Source: Betaproteobacteria bacterium (lineage in GTDB: Bacteria > Pseudomonadota > Gammaproteobacteria > Burkholderiales > Rhodocyclaceae). From it: a stretch of 64,000 nucleotides of DNA. How positions within the stretch are numbered: the first letter of the stretch is position 1; every line of letters starts with the position of its first letter. Both the position numbers and the translations under genes were made by a program. The stretch lies in NCBI GenBank assembly GCA_016208415.1, contig JACQYB010000061.1, forward strand, positions 40,875-104,874. Reading direction: 5' to 3'. Below the pieces are notes generated by a model, which worked only from the letters and a program-made list of their open reading frames with translations, was not told the origin of the DNA and did not search any database. Positions 29,326 to 39,458 of this stretch are shown here, one piece after another.

Positions 29326-30210
29326 ATGCACCAACTCGACATTTTTCTCGACACCCGCGCCACGTCGCTGGCCAACGCGCTGATCGCCGCGCTGCTCGAC
29401 CTGGACGGGGCGCGTGCCGGCGCCGCCCTCGAAGAATTGCACATGGAAGCACCGGACCACGCCAGCCTGCCGGCCCTCGGCATCCTGTGCCGTTTCGTCG
29501 AAGAAACACAGTGCGACGGCCTGCCCATTGCCGATGCCCTGGCGCAGATGGAAGCGCAGATCGTTCCCGCGTCCGCGGCCCTCGGCGAGCGCGCCGAGGA
29601 GTTCCTCCGTCCTTTCTGGCGCAGGCTGGCGCGACAGGCGGCGACGGCGGCCTACGATCCGGCGTGCCCCGAGGCCCATGCGGCGGCGCTGTGGCTGCGC
29701 GCCGGGGATCATGCGCAAGCCGACAGCGTGGCCGACCACGTGGCGGGCGGCGAAAACCTGGCCGATGTGCTGCGCTGGCGCTGTCTTGCCCGGCATCGGT
29801 TCGGCGGTCTTGACGCCGCCCTGCCGCAGGTGATGCGCTTCGCCTGGTTCGCCCCGGCGCGCCTGGCGGCACTGGTGGCCGAACTGCGCGATCCGCTGCT
29901 GGAGCGGGCCTGGCGAGGTTTCCAGGCCGATCTCGGCGACCTGGATGCAAGCTGGTTTCCCGCCTGGTTCCTGCACGAGCATCGCGGCGCCGAACTGCCG
30001 CCGCAAGCTGCGCCAGAACATGTCCCGGCGGCGCAAGCCCATGCCGTCCTGGTCCGCCTGCTGGACCTGGAGAAGCGCGGGTACGGGCCGGCCCTGGTCA
30101 GCCAGCGCGCCCGGCTGAGATCCCTGGGCAAGACCTTCTTCGAGTTCTACCTGGCGCGGCGCAGCGCACCCGTCCGGCCGACGCCACCAGCCGGCGGGAA
30201 GCGCAGATAG
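29326..30210 (+). CDS. hypothetical protein
   Basis: 294 residues, no family recognised. It is mostly alpha-helical by composition (Ala/Leu/Arg-rich, repeated amphipathic segments) and has no signal peptide, membrane segment or cysteine motif pattern. Segments such as LADVLRWRCLARHRFGGLDA recall TPR/Sel1-like solenoids, which is only an impression. Codon use matches the neighbours. Confidence 0.65.
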   Translation: MHQLDIFLDTRATSLANALIAALLDLDGARAGAALEELHMEAPDHASLPALGILCRFVEETQCDGLPIADALAQMEAQIVPASAALGERAEEFLRPFWRRLARQAATAAYDPACPEAHAAALWLRAGDHAQADSVADHVAGGENLADVLRWRCLARHRFGGLDAALPQVMRFAWFAPARLAALVAELRDPLLERAWRGFQADLGDLDASWFPAWFLHEHRGAELPPQAAPEHVPAAQAHAVLVRLLDLEKRGYGPALVSQRARLRSLGKTFFEFYLARRSAPVRPTPPAGGKRR

Positions 30211-30585
30211 GGGGAAGCCGCGAGGCGGCGAGAGGTCTGCAGCCGGGAATCTCTGATTCAGACCTTCAGGGACGCGAAGAGAGATCAAAGGGGGCAGGCT
30301 CGCATTTTTGTGCCTCGTGACCAGAAACTCGAGTGGGCATGCTTCAGTGCTTCCGGCTTGCCAAGCCCGGGGAACGGTTCCCGCTGTTTTTTTGCGGATC
30401 AGCTTGTTGATCCGCTCGACCAAGGGCGCACGGCCTGGCGCGGGACCCCCGATCCGAACAAAGCCGGAAGTCTGTCCGTGGCGCGCCTCAAGGTTCGGGG
30501 ACTTGCGTTCCCGTCGCCCCGAGGGCGACTCCGGGGAACGTGCGAGAATTCCAATCAACCTCGTTCCCAGGCTCGGGAAGCCCGA
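30211..30585. other. intergenic stretch without a recognisable gene, AT-richer, remnant-like
   Basis: No convincing coding sequence. It contains GGCAGGCTCGCATTTTTG (around 30295-30312), a motif I associate with IS200/RAYT-type repeats, and an inverted repeat GCGGATCA-6 nt-TGATCCGC (around 30397-30418). Composition is less GC-biased than the flanks, consistent with mobile-element debris. Confidence 0.4.
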
Positions 30586-30953
30586 CATGCACCCACTGAT
30601 CGCCGAAAAACGCGCGGACATCGCGGCTCTTTGCCGGCATTACCACGTCCGCCATCTGGAAGTCTTTGGCTCGGCCGCGCGGGCGGACGATTTCGCCGAG
30701 ACGCAAGTCATCCACTCCGCCGTGGAGCGGAAGTTCGAGATCATCGGTGAAGCGCTCAACCAGTTGTCCAAGGCCGACCACGCCTTGGCCAGCCGCATTC
30801 CCCGGTTGGCGGAGATTGTCGCCTTTCGCAACCTGCTGATACACGGCTACGCGGCAGTGGAACATCCAAGATGTCTGGCGCATCATCCGCGAGTCGCTGC
30901 CCACGCTGCGCGACACGGTGGCCCAATTGCTCGACGAACTGGGGCCGCCCTGA
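30586..30953 (+). pseudogene. MNT-HEPN toxin-antitoxin remnant (nucleotidyltransferase head fused to HEPN tail, frameshifted)
   Basis: The frame starts like a MNT-type minimal nucleotidyltransferase (MHPLIAEKRADIAALCRHYH, VRHLEVFGSAARADDF) up to the GSxxR loop. It then jumps without the catalytic DxD segment into a HEPN (HepT-like) protein: HSAVERKFEIIGEALNQLSK and FRNLLIHGYAAVE, with RxxxxH intact. Near 30870 one extra base shifts the frame; the alternative frame completes the HEPN end (VWRIIRESLPTLRDTVAQLL) to TGA 30951-30953. An internal deletion and a frameshift make this a pseudogene. Confidence 0.75.
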
Positions 30954-31147
30954 AGAGGCAGGACAGCCGCAACGACACCCTCGCCTCGCTGGCCGGACAC
31001 CTGTTGTGGCACGGCGTGGACCCGGTGGTGGCGCTGGACCTGCTGCTGGCCCGGAACGCCTTCCGCTGCCGTCCGCCCCTGTCCGAGGACGAGGTGGCGC
31101 GCGCGGTGGACAGCATTGCGCCTGCGCGCGCGGCGCGACGGCGACCC
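30954..31147 (+). pseudogene. primase C-terminal (PriCT-like) fragment
   Basis: The plus-strand frame reads RNDTLASLAGHLLWHGVDPV and LDLLLARNAFRCRPPLSEDEVAR, the pattern of the small helical domain at the end of plasmid/phage primases (LASLAGxLxxxG...NxxxCxPPLxxxEV). There is no start, no catalytic primase domain, and it runs into a REP element. Probably debris of an integrated element. Confidence 0.55.
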
Positions 31148-31178
31148 CGAGTGAGCACCAGTGGACGAGAAACGCGCT

Positions 31179-31200
31179 GTGGCAGCGGACTTGCCCGCGA
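31179..31200 (+). repeat. single diverged REP arm
   Basis: 22-bp match with two differences to the arms at 28476-28531, with core GCGGACTTGCCCGCGA. It abuts the stop codon of the PEBP gene (31201) and may serve as its 3' hairpin. Confidence 0.8.
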
Positions 31201-31674
31201 TCAGCGGCGCTGATACGTCCCCACCCGTTCCGCCCGCGCCAGGATGTGGCCCGCCATCGCCTTCTCCAGCGCCGCCTTGGTCGGGCGACCCAGGTCCGGC
31301 AGTACGACGTCCAGGGCATAGAGCTTGTGGAAGTAGCGGTGGCGGCCGATGGGCGGACAGGGGCCGCCGTAGCCGCTGCGCTTCCAGTCGTTGAGCCCCT
31401 CGCGGGTGCCGGCGGGCAGGTCGCGGGCGGCCACGCCCTCCGGCAGACCGGTGGCCGCAGGCGGGATGTTGTAGAGCACCCAATGCACCCAGGTCATCTT
31501 CGGCGCCGCCGGGTCCGGGGCGTCGGGGTCATCGACGATCAGCGCCACGCTGCGCGCGCTCGCGGGCACGCCATCCCACGCCAGCGCCGGCGAGACGTTG
31601 CGCCCGTCGCAGGTGTAGGCTTGGGGAATGTTGCCGTTGTGGCCGAAGGCCGGCGAAGAAAGGGTCATGGTCAT
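31201..31674 (-). CDS. YbhB/YbcL family PEBP-like protein
   Basis: 157 residues from ATG 31674 (AGGAGA upstream). Phosphatidylethanolamine-binding-protein fold: IPQAYTCDGRNVSPALAW, IVDDPDAP, WVHWVLYNIPP and GYGGPCPPIGRHRYFHKLYA are family motifs. The bacterial role is unknown. The N-terminus lacks an export signal. Confidence 0.93.
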   Translation of the reverse strand: MTMTLSSPAFGHNGNIPQAYTCDGRNVSPALAWDGVPASARSVALIVDDPDAPDPAAPKMTWVHWVLYNIPPAATGLPEGVAARDLPAGTREGLNDWKRSGYGGPCPPIGRHRYFHKLYALDVVLPDLGRPTKAALEKAMAGHILARAERVGTYQRR

Positions 31675-31756
31675 GGGTTTCGTCTCCTGGTTTGCGCTCG
31701 TCATCAAGCCAAACATAGCCACTGCGGCCCCGCGGTTCAAGCCCGCGGGGGTTGCC

Positions 31757-32716
31757 GTGCGAGTCTCCCATCGGGGCGCAGAGCGTCTGTCGGCCATCGT
31801 CCGGCGCGCCCTATGCTCCGCCGCCTGGCTGGCCCTGCCGTCCCCGGCCTTCGCCGCCGATCCGCCCGCGCTCGCCAACGTCCTGATCGGCGGGCGCTTC
31901 ACCCACACCGTGGCGCCCGGCGACACCCTGGGTCGGATCGGCGCGCGCCACGCCGTCGCCCCCGCGCAGCTCGCCCGCGACAACGGCTTGAAGGCGGACG
32001 CACGCCTGAAGCCTGGCACCGCCCTCACGGTGGACAACCTGCACATCGTGCCGCGCAGCCTGGCCGAGGGCATCCTCATCAACATCCCGCAGCGCATGTT
32101 GTTCCTGTTTGAGGACGGACGACTCGCGAGCGCCCATCCGGTGGCACTGGGCCGTCCCGACTGGCCCACCCCCGCGGGCGGCTTCGAGGTCATAACCCGG
32201 CAGATGGACAAGCCCTGGATCGTGCCGCCCTCCATCCAGGCCGAGATGCGCCGCGAAGGCAAGCCGGTGTTGACGCGGGTCGAACCCGGGCCGGACAATC
32301 CCCTGGGCCGGCACTGGATCGGCCTGAGCATTCCGGGCTACGGCATCCACGGCACCATCGCCCCGAGCAGCATCTACGGCCTGCGCTCCCACGGCTGCAT
32401 CCGTCTTCACCCTGACGACGCCGCCGCATTGTTCGAGCGCGTGGCCGTCGGCACGCCGGGGGAACTGATCTACACGCCGGCGCTGCTGGCGCGACTGGAA
32501 GACGGGCGCATCTTCGCCGAGGTGCACCGCGACGCCTATCGCGAGGGCGTGGATGCCGCAGCCGAGTTGCACGCACTGGCCGCCGCCGCGGGGCTGGAAG
32601 ACATGATCGACGGGGAACTGCTCGCCGAGGTGGTCCGCCGGCGCGACGGGCTGGCGCGGGAGGTCACCCATCGCAGCAGCCCGCAAGCCGAGCACCAGGG
32701 AGGACCCAAACCATGA
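31757..32716 (+). CDS. L,D-transpeptidase (YkuD) with LysM domain
   Basis: About 319 residues. The start is uncertain; GTG 31757 places a signal peptide (CSAAWLALPSPAFA) at the N-terminus, while ATG codons near 31667-31675 would give a longer leader. LysM-like FTHTVAPGDTLGRIGARHAV is followed by the YkuD domain with HG...SHGCIRL, including catalytic Cys and His. Makes 3-3 cross-links or attaches proteins to peptidoglycan. Stop overlaps the next start (ATGA). Confidence 0.88.
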   Translation: MRVSHRGAERLSAIVRRALCSAAWLALPSPAFAADPPALANVLIGGRFTHTVAPGDTLGRIGARHAVAPAQLARDNGLKADARLKPGTALTVDNLHIVPRSLAEGILINIPQRMLFLFEDGRLASAHPVALGRPDWPTPAGGFEVITRQMDKPWIVPPSIQAEMRREGKPVLTRVEPGPDNPLGRHWIGLSIPGYGIHGTIAPSSIYGLRSHGCIRLHPDDAAALFERVAVGTPGELIYTPALLARLEDGRIFAEVHRDAYREGVDAAAELHALAAAAGLEDMIDGELLAEVVRRRDGLAREVTHRSSPQAEHQGGPKP

Positions 32717-33264
32717 TGGATGACAATGCAGCACGCGCCCGCCGCCGCTTCCTCAAGCTCGGCGCGCTGGCCACCTGCGGCGCCGTAGCCCCAACCCGAC
32801 TCGCCGGCGCGGTGCCCGCTCCGGAGCGCCGCCTGGCCTTCTACCAGACCCACACCGGCGAGTCGCTGGAACTGGTCTACTGGGCAGCGGGCGCCTACGT
32901 ACCCGAGTCGCTGGCCAGCATCGACCGCATCCTGCGCGACCACCGCACCGGCGAAGTGAGCCCCATCCGCCCGCAACTGCTGGACCTGCTGGCACACCTG
33001 CGCGCCGAACTCGACAGCCGCGAGCCCTTCCACGTCATTTCCGGCTTTCGCTCCGCCGCCACCAACCACCTGCTCCACACCCGCAGCCGCGGCGTGGCCT
33101 CCCACAGCCTGCACATGGACGGCCTGGCCATCGACATCCGCCTGCCCGGGCGGGAGCTCGCCCTGCTGCGCGACTGCGCCAGGTCCCTGCGCGCGGGCGG
33201 GGTGGGCTTCTACCCGGGATCGGACTTCGTGCACGTGGATGTGGGGCGGGTGCGTTACTGGTAG
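32713..33264 (+). CDS. DUF882/M15 family peptidoglycan peptidase, Tat-exported
   Basis: 183 residues. A twin-arginine signal RRRFLKLGALATCGAVAP is at the N-terminus. The domain has the zinc ligand and substrate motifs SGFRSAATNHLL, SHSLHMDGLAIDIRLP and DFVHVDVGRVRYW (HxxxxxxD...HxD). Relatives such as MepK cleave 3-3 cross-links, so it is a logical partner of the coupled L,D-transpeptidase gene. Confidence 0.9.
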   Translation: MMDDNAARARRRFLKLGALATCGAVAPTRLAGAVPAPERRLAFYQTHTGESLELVYWAAGAYVPESLASIDRILRDHRTGEVSPIRPQLLDLLAHLRAELDSREPFHVISGFRSAATNHLLHTRSRGVASHSLHMDGLAIDIRLPGRELALLRDCARSLRAGGVGFYPGSDFVHVDVGRVRYW

Positions 33265-34490
33265 GCGCCGCCGGCCAGCACCGTCAGTTCGAACGCCAGC
33301 ATCGCCACCGTCAGCACGACCCCCACGGCTGGCACCCAGGCGGGAACCGCGAATCCCCCGCGCGATGCAACGCCGCGCCACTTCAGCCGCAGCAGCGCCA
33401 CCTGCACCAGGGCGAAAACCACCAGCACGATGAAACTGGTCAGCCGCGCCAGCGTCACCAGTGGCAGCAGCAGGGAGAAGATCAGGATCAGCGCCGTCAC
33501 CAGCGCGGTGGCGAACAGCGGCGTGCGCCGGCGCGGATGCACGTGTCCCAGGCGCGGATGCACCCAGCCCTCGCGGCTCATGCCGTAGAGCACCCGGGCC
33601 GCCTTGATGATCTGCACCAGCGCGCCGTTGGTCACCGCGAACATGCCGATAATGCTGATCAGCACCGGCGCGCGCCCGGCGGTGCGCTCGAACATCAGCG
33701 CCAGCGGCGCCGCGCTGCCGGCCAGATCAGCCACCGGCAGCACCAGCACTGCCGTGGCCGACACCGAAAGGTAGAGCACCGCCGCCACCGCCAGGGCCAG
33801 CAGGATGGCCCGCGGAACATTGCGCGTGGGGTCCTTCACCTCCTCGGCCACGTTGACCATGTCCTCGAAGCCGAGAAAAGCGTAGAAGGCCAGGAAGGCG
33901 CCGGACAGCACGGCGGTCCAACCCGCCCCGTGCGCCGGCGGCAGCAATTCCGGCACGCGCGGCAGCCACTCCGCCGGTGCCGACCAGGCCACCGCCATCA
34001 CCAGCAGCAGGCCGCCGATCTCCACCACCGTGGCGACGGCCGCCCCCACCGCCGACTCGCTGATGCCCCAGGCCGCCAGCGCGCCCAGCGCCGCCACCAG
34101 GCAGGCCACGCCCAGCCAGGGGGGCACGTTTGCCAGGGTGCGCAGGTAGCCGACGAAGCCATTGACCAGCGTGGCCGAGGACACCACCGCCGCCAGCACC
34201 ACCAGCACCCCCAGCACCACCGACAGCGGGCGGATGCGCAGGCCCTCGTCCACGTAGATCACCTCGCCGCCGCTGCGCGGGTAGCGCGCCGCCAGTTCGG
34301 CGAAGGACAGGGCGGTGGGCACGGCCACCACCGCCGCCACCAGGAAGGACCACGGCGCAAGGGCGCCCGCCTCCAGCGCCACGGCCCCCACCAGCACGTA
34401 GATGCCCGCGCCGATGATGGTGCCCAGGCCGTAGAAGGTGAGCAGCGGCAGGCTCAGCGCACGCTTCAGCTCGACCTGGTTCTGGCTCAC
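33255..34490 (-). CDS. APC-family amino acid permease
   Basis: 411 residues with about 11-12 transmembrane segments. The APC signature GLGTIIGAGIYVLVGAVALE in TM1 and the TM6 region FLAFYAFLGFEDMVNVAEEV are clear. Substrate unknown. Its 3' end overlaps the convergent peptidase gene by 10 bp, and it diverges from the histidine kinase. Confidence 0.88.
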   Translation of the reverse strand: MSQNQVELKRALSLPLLTFYGLGTIIGAGIYVLVGAVALEAGALAPWSFLVAAVVAVPTALSFAELAARYPRSGGEVIYVDEGLRIRPLSVVLGVLVVLAAVVSSATLVNGFVGYLRTLANVPPWLGVACLVAALGALAAWGISESAVGAAVATVVEIGGLLLVMAVAWSAPAEWLPRVPELLPPAHGAGWTAVLSGAFLAFYAFLGFEDMVNVAEEVKDPTRNVPRAILLALAVAAVLYLSVSATAVLVLPVADLAGSAAPLALMFERTAGRAPVLISIIGMFAVTNGALVQIIKAARVLYGMSREGWVHPRLGHVHPRRRTPLFATALVTALILIFSLLLPLVTLARLTSFIVLVVFALVQVALLRLKWRGVASRGGFAVPAWVPAVGVVLTVAMLAFELTVLAGGAYQ

Positions 34491-34592
34491 CGTCTGGACT
34501 CCCCCTCAATGCCGGCATTGTCCCGGCCGGCGCGGCGGGCGGGCTTGATCCCGCGCAAGGGACGCAGCCCGGGGGCGCGAATCCACGACTGC

Positions 34593-34606
34593 TTGACCTG
34601 AGTCAA
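34593..34606. promoter_or_regulatory. FNR/CRP-type palindrome upstream of PAS histidine kinase
   Basis: TTGAC-CTGA-GTCAA, a perfect 14-bp inverted repeat matching the FNR/Anr consensus pattern TTGAY-N4-RTCAA. It is 53 bp before the kinase start. Possible -10 sequences are CATACT (34615-34620) or CATTAT (34625-34630); neither is at the ideal class II spacing, so activation or repression is undecided. Confidence 0.6.
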
Positions 34607-34659
34607 CGGGATTGCATACTTCCGCATTATCGTTCGGCCATCCCGGACCCGCCGCGACA

Positions 34660-36125
<1,466 letters not shown>

Positions 36126-36129
<4 letters not shown>

Positions 36130-36746
36130 ACACGCCGACCGTATTCGTGGTGGACGACGACGCCGCCGTGCGCGACGGCCTCACCCTGCTGTGCGAGTCG
36201 GCCGGACTGGACGCGGAGTCCTTCGACAGCGCCGAGTCCTTCCTCGAACGCTACCAACCGCCGCGCTGCGGCTGCCTGGTGCTCGACATGCGCCTGCCCG
36301 GCATGAGCGGGCGCGACCTGCAGGAAGCGCTGGCCGGCCGCGACATCCACCTGCCGATCATCTTCCTCACCGCCCACGGCGACATCCCCACCACGGTGGA
36401 GGCGATGAAGGCCGGCGCGGTAGATTTCCTCACCAAGCCGGTGGATGGCAGCGCGCTGCTGGCGCGCGTCCAGGCGGCTGCGCAGCAGCATTGCCGGGAC
36501 CAGGACGACGAACACCGGCGCCATGCCATGCGCGAGCGAATGACGTCGCTCACCGAGCGCGAGCGCGAAATCCTCACCCGTGCCCTGGCCGGGCAGACCA
36601 ACAAGGACATCGCCCGCAACCTGGGCATCAGCCACCGCACCGTGGAGACCTACCGCTCCCGCCTGCTGCTGAAGACGGGGGCGGCATCGCTGCTGGAGCT
36701 GGCCGCCTTCGCCGGCAGCGGCACGCCGGCCGAAGGTTCGCAATAG
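36126..36746 (+). CDS. FixJ-family response regulator (receiver plus LuxR-type HTH)
   Basis: 206 residues. Receiver with acidic pocket VVDDDAAVRDG, phospho-Asp in LVLDMRLPGMSGRD near residue 55, T in FLTAHGD, K in FLTKPVDG. C-terminal LuxR HTH: LTEREREILTRALAGQTNKD, then ISHRTVETYRSRLLLKTGA. Cognate partner of the overlapping kinase gene. Targets unknown; the neighbouring stress genes are candidates. Confidence 0.95.
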
Positions 36747-36776
36747 GCGCGGGCGCGCGCCTGCCCGCCAGGGGAC

Positions 36777-37226
36777 TTACGGGCGCGCCTCGCCTTCCCG
36801 CGCCTGCTCCCGCGCCACCAGCTTCACCACCTCGTTCATCTCCTCGGCCAGCAGGCCGATGACGTCATCCACGGTGACGATGCCGGCCAGTTCGCCCAGT
36901 TCGTTGACCACGGGGACGCGCCGGATGCCCTTGCGCCGCATGAGGGCGATGGTGTCGAACACACCGTCGGTCAGCCGCACCGTGGTCAGTGCCTGGCCCA
37001 TGATCTCGTCCACCCGAACCGCGGCGGGGTCGAGCTCGTTGACCACCACCTCCACCACCACGTCCCGGTCCGTGACGATGCCCACCGGCCGGCGCGGCCC
37101 GTCCAGGGCATCGACGATCACCAGATCCCCCACGTGGTACTGCCGCATCAGCCGCGCCGCCTCCAGCACCGAACTGTCGCGGGCGGCGATCACCACCTCG
37201 CGGTTGCAGAATTCACCGATGGGCAT
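36777..37226 (-). CDS. CBS-domain-pair protein
   Basis: 149 residues from ATG 37226 (AAAAGGAGC upstream). Two CBS motifs: REVVIAARDSSVLEAARLMR...VGIVTDRD and GQALTTVRLTDGVFDTIALM...GIVTVDD. Such stand-alone pairs bind adenine nucleotides or signal energy state. Divergent from dnaK2 with an FNR-type box between them. Confidence 0.93.
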   Translation of the reverse strand: MPIGEFCNREVVIAARDSSVLEAARLMRQYHVGDLVIVDALDGPRRPVGIVTDRDVVVEVVVNELDPAAVRVDEIMGQALTTVRLTDGVFDTIALMRRKGIRRVPVVNELGELAGIVTVDDVIGLLAEEMNEVVKLVAREQAREGEARP

Positions 37227-37314
37227 GGTTTGCTCCTTTTGCATGATGGCAACATGGCCGCCGCAGCGCCGGCACGTGCCCGCAACCATGATGAGCCGGG
37301 CGGTCGCGGTCCCA

Positions 37315-37356
37315 TTGACATCGGTCAATGGTGGTGGCGATCGGCGCGGCTATAAG
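37315..37356 (+). promoter_or_regulatory. FNR-type class II promoter of dnaK2
   Basis: Palindrome TTGAC-ATCG-GTCAA (37315-37328) and TATAAG (37351-37356). If TATAAG occupies -12 to -7, the start is 37363 and the box is centred at exactly -41.5, the canonical position for FNR/CRP class II activation. No TTGACA-like -35 element is otherwise present. Confidence 0.75.
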
Positions 37357-37488
37357 GAAGGCGAAGGCCGAATGCATGATGCCGGCCGGGGGCGCTGCCC
37401 GGCGTTTGATGCTCGCCCTGCCGTTGCAGGCCCGACACCCGCCGCCACACACGCATCGGAATTCCCCGCGCCCATATGGAGGACCGAC

Positions 37489-39345
37489 ATGGCCATCATC
37501 GGCATCGACCTGGGTACTTCCAACTCCGCTGCGGCGGTGTTGCGCGGCGGCCGTCCGGTGCTCATCCCCAGCGCCGAGGGCGTGAGCCTGGGCGGCAAGG
37601 CGTTCCCCAGCTACGTGGCGCTCAAGGCCGACGGCCAGATGCTGGTGGGCGAACCAGCCCGGCGCCAAGCCGCCGCCAACCCGGAGGGCACCGCCACCGC
37701 CTTCAAGCGCCGCATGGGCCAGCGCGAGAAGGTGCGCCTGCGTGAGCGGGAGTTCTCGCCGGAGCAGCTTTCCGCCTTCCTGCTGCAGAAGATCAAGCGC
37801 GACGCGGAGGCCTTTCTGGGCGAGGCGGTGGACAAGGCCGTGGTCACCGTCCCCGCCTATTTCGACGACAACCAGCGCTCCGCCACCCAGGACGCCTGCC
37901 GCATCGCGGGCCTGGAAGTGGTTCGCCTGGTGAACGAGCCCACCGCCGCGGCCCTGGCCTACGGCCTGGACCGGGCCGGTCAGGAACTGCGCATCGCCGT
38001 GGCGGACCTGGGCGGCGGCACCCTGGACGTGACCATCATGGAATTCGGCCGCGGCGTGTTCGAGGTGAAGAGCACCTCCGGCGACACCCGCCTGGGCGGC
38101 ACGGACATGAACCAGGCCCTGTTCGACGCCCTGGCCGAGCGCTTCCGCATCCAGAGCGGCCTGGACGTGCGGACCGACATCAAGGCCGCCGCCCGGCTCA
38201 TGGAAGCGGCGGAGATCGCCAAGATCGAACTCACCAGCAGCGTCACCACCCACATCAGCCTGCCCTACATCGGCGCCGTGGCCGGCGAGCCCCGCCACCT
38301 GGACCTGGATCTGACCCGCACCGACCTGGAGCGCCTGGTGCGCCCGGTGATCGAGCGCTGCCGCGCGCCGGTGGAACAGGCCCTGCGCGACGCCGGCGTC
38401 CAGGCCAGCCAGGTGGACCGGGTGGTGTTCGTCGGCGGCCCGACGCGCATGCCGGCGGTGCGCGCCTTCTTCGAGGAGCTGTTCCGGCGCAAGGCCGAGT
38501 TGGGCGTGGACCCGATGGAGTGCGTGGCCAGCGGCGCCGCCATCCAGGCCGGCGTGCTCGAAGGCACGGTGGGCGACATCGTGCTGGTGGACGTCACGCC
38601 GCTGACCCTTGGCGTGGAAACACTGGGCGGCGTGGCCACGGCGCTGATCGCCCGCAACACCCCGGTGCCGGTGAAGAAGACGGAGACCTTCACCACCGCC
38701 GCGGACATGCAGACCAGCGTCACCATCCACGTCTTCCAGGGCGAGCGCGCCATGGCGGCGGCCAACACTTCCCTTGGCGAATTCAACCTGGACGGCCTGC
38801 CGCCGGCGCCCCGGGGCGTGCCCAAGATCGAGGTGACCTTCAACATCGACGCCAACGGCATCCTCGACGTCACCGCGAAAGACACCGCCACCGGCCGCTC
38901 CCAGTCGGTGCGCATCAGCGGCTCCACGCGCCTGGCCGACGACGTGAAGAAACGCATGGTCGACGAAGCGCAGCGCTATGCCGAGGACGACCGCCGCCGG
39001 CGCGAGGAGGCGGAGAGCCTCAACGCCGCCGACAACCTGTGCTACCAGGCGGAGAAAACCCTGGCCGAGTTCGGCGAACGGCTCACCGACGAGTTGAAGG
39101 CTCGCATCGAAGCCGCCCGGCGCGACACCCACGACGCCTGCGCCCAGCACGACGCCGCGGCCGCCAAGGCCCGTTCGGAAACCCTGAAGAAGGCGCTGCA
39201 GGAAGCGGGCGCCGTCATCTACGCCCAGACGCCCGGCGCGGCCTACAAGGAGCAGCGCTACGAAGCACCGCCCTCCGCAGCCGAGGCGCCGTCTTCCGCT
39301 GCCGGAGGCACGCGGGTAGTGGACGCGGACTACCGGGAGACCTGA
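37489..39345 (+). CDS. Hsp70 family chaperone, second DnaK
   Basis: 618 residues from ATG 37489 (GGAGG upstream). The ATPase domain is intact: IGIDLGTSNSAAAVLR (DnaK has TTNS), VVTVPAYFDDNQRSATQDAC, VADLGGGTLDVTIMEF and VVFVGGPTRMPAVRAFF. The substrate domain has VTPLTLGVETLGG and GVPKIEVTFNIDANGILDVT. The N-terminus GTSNSAAAVLRGG and the absence of an EEVD-like tail suggest a specialised paralogue. Paired with dnaJ2, without GrpE. Confidence 0.92.
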   Translation: MAIIGIDLGTSNSAAAVLRGGRPVLIPSAEGVSLGGKAFPSYVALKADGQMLVGEPARRQAAANPEGTATAFKRRMGQREKVRLREREFSPEQLSAFLLQKIKRDAEAFLGEAVDKAVVTVPAYFDDNQRSATQDACRIAGLEVVRLVNEPTAAALAYGLDRAGQELRIAVADLGGGTLDVTIMEFGRGVFEVKSTSGDTRLGGTDMNQALFDALAERFRIQSGLDVRTDIKAAARLMEAAEIAKIELTSSVTTHISLPYIGAVAGEPRHLDLDLTRTDLERLVRPVIERCRAPVEQALRDAGVQASQVDRVVFVGGPTRMPAVRAFFEELFRRKAELGVDPMECVASGAAIQAGVLEGTVGDIVLVDVTPLTLGVETLGGVATALIARNTPVPVKKTETFTTAADMQTSVTIHVFQGERAMAAANTSLGEFNLDGLPPAPRGVPKIEVTFNIDANGILDVTAKDTATGRSQSVRISGSTRLADDVKKRMVDEAQRYAEDDRRRREEAESLNAADNLCYQAEKTLAEFGERLTDELKARIEAARRDTHDACAQHDAAAAKARSETLKKALQEAGAVIYAQTPGAAYKEQRYEAPPSAAEAPSSAAGGTRVVDADYRET

Positions 39346-39458
39346 GAGCCTCACTCGCACCGGACAGCCACGATCATCCTTGGCGTGAGCGAAGGCACGG
39401 ACCTCAAATTCCATGCGGCATTCCGAGGGAAAATGAGCGGTCCACTGAGGAATCAAGG

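Noticed and set aside
30397-30418. Hairpin next to a T run as a terminator
   Set aside because: The seven T residues precede the hairpin on the plus strand and would be A residues after it on the minus transcript, so it is not an intrinsic terminator in either direction.
30308-31213. One continuous 301-codon protein across the scrap zone
   Set aside because: The open frame passes through unrelated remnants (intergenic, MNT head, HEPN, shifted tail, primase fragment); only chance lack of stops in GC-rich DNA joins them.
37227-37314. FNR-box control of the divergent CBS gene in class II geometry
   Set aside because: At the matching distance on the minus strand no TATAAT-like hexamer is present; control of this side is possible but not supported.
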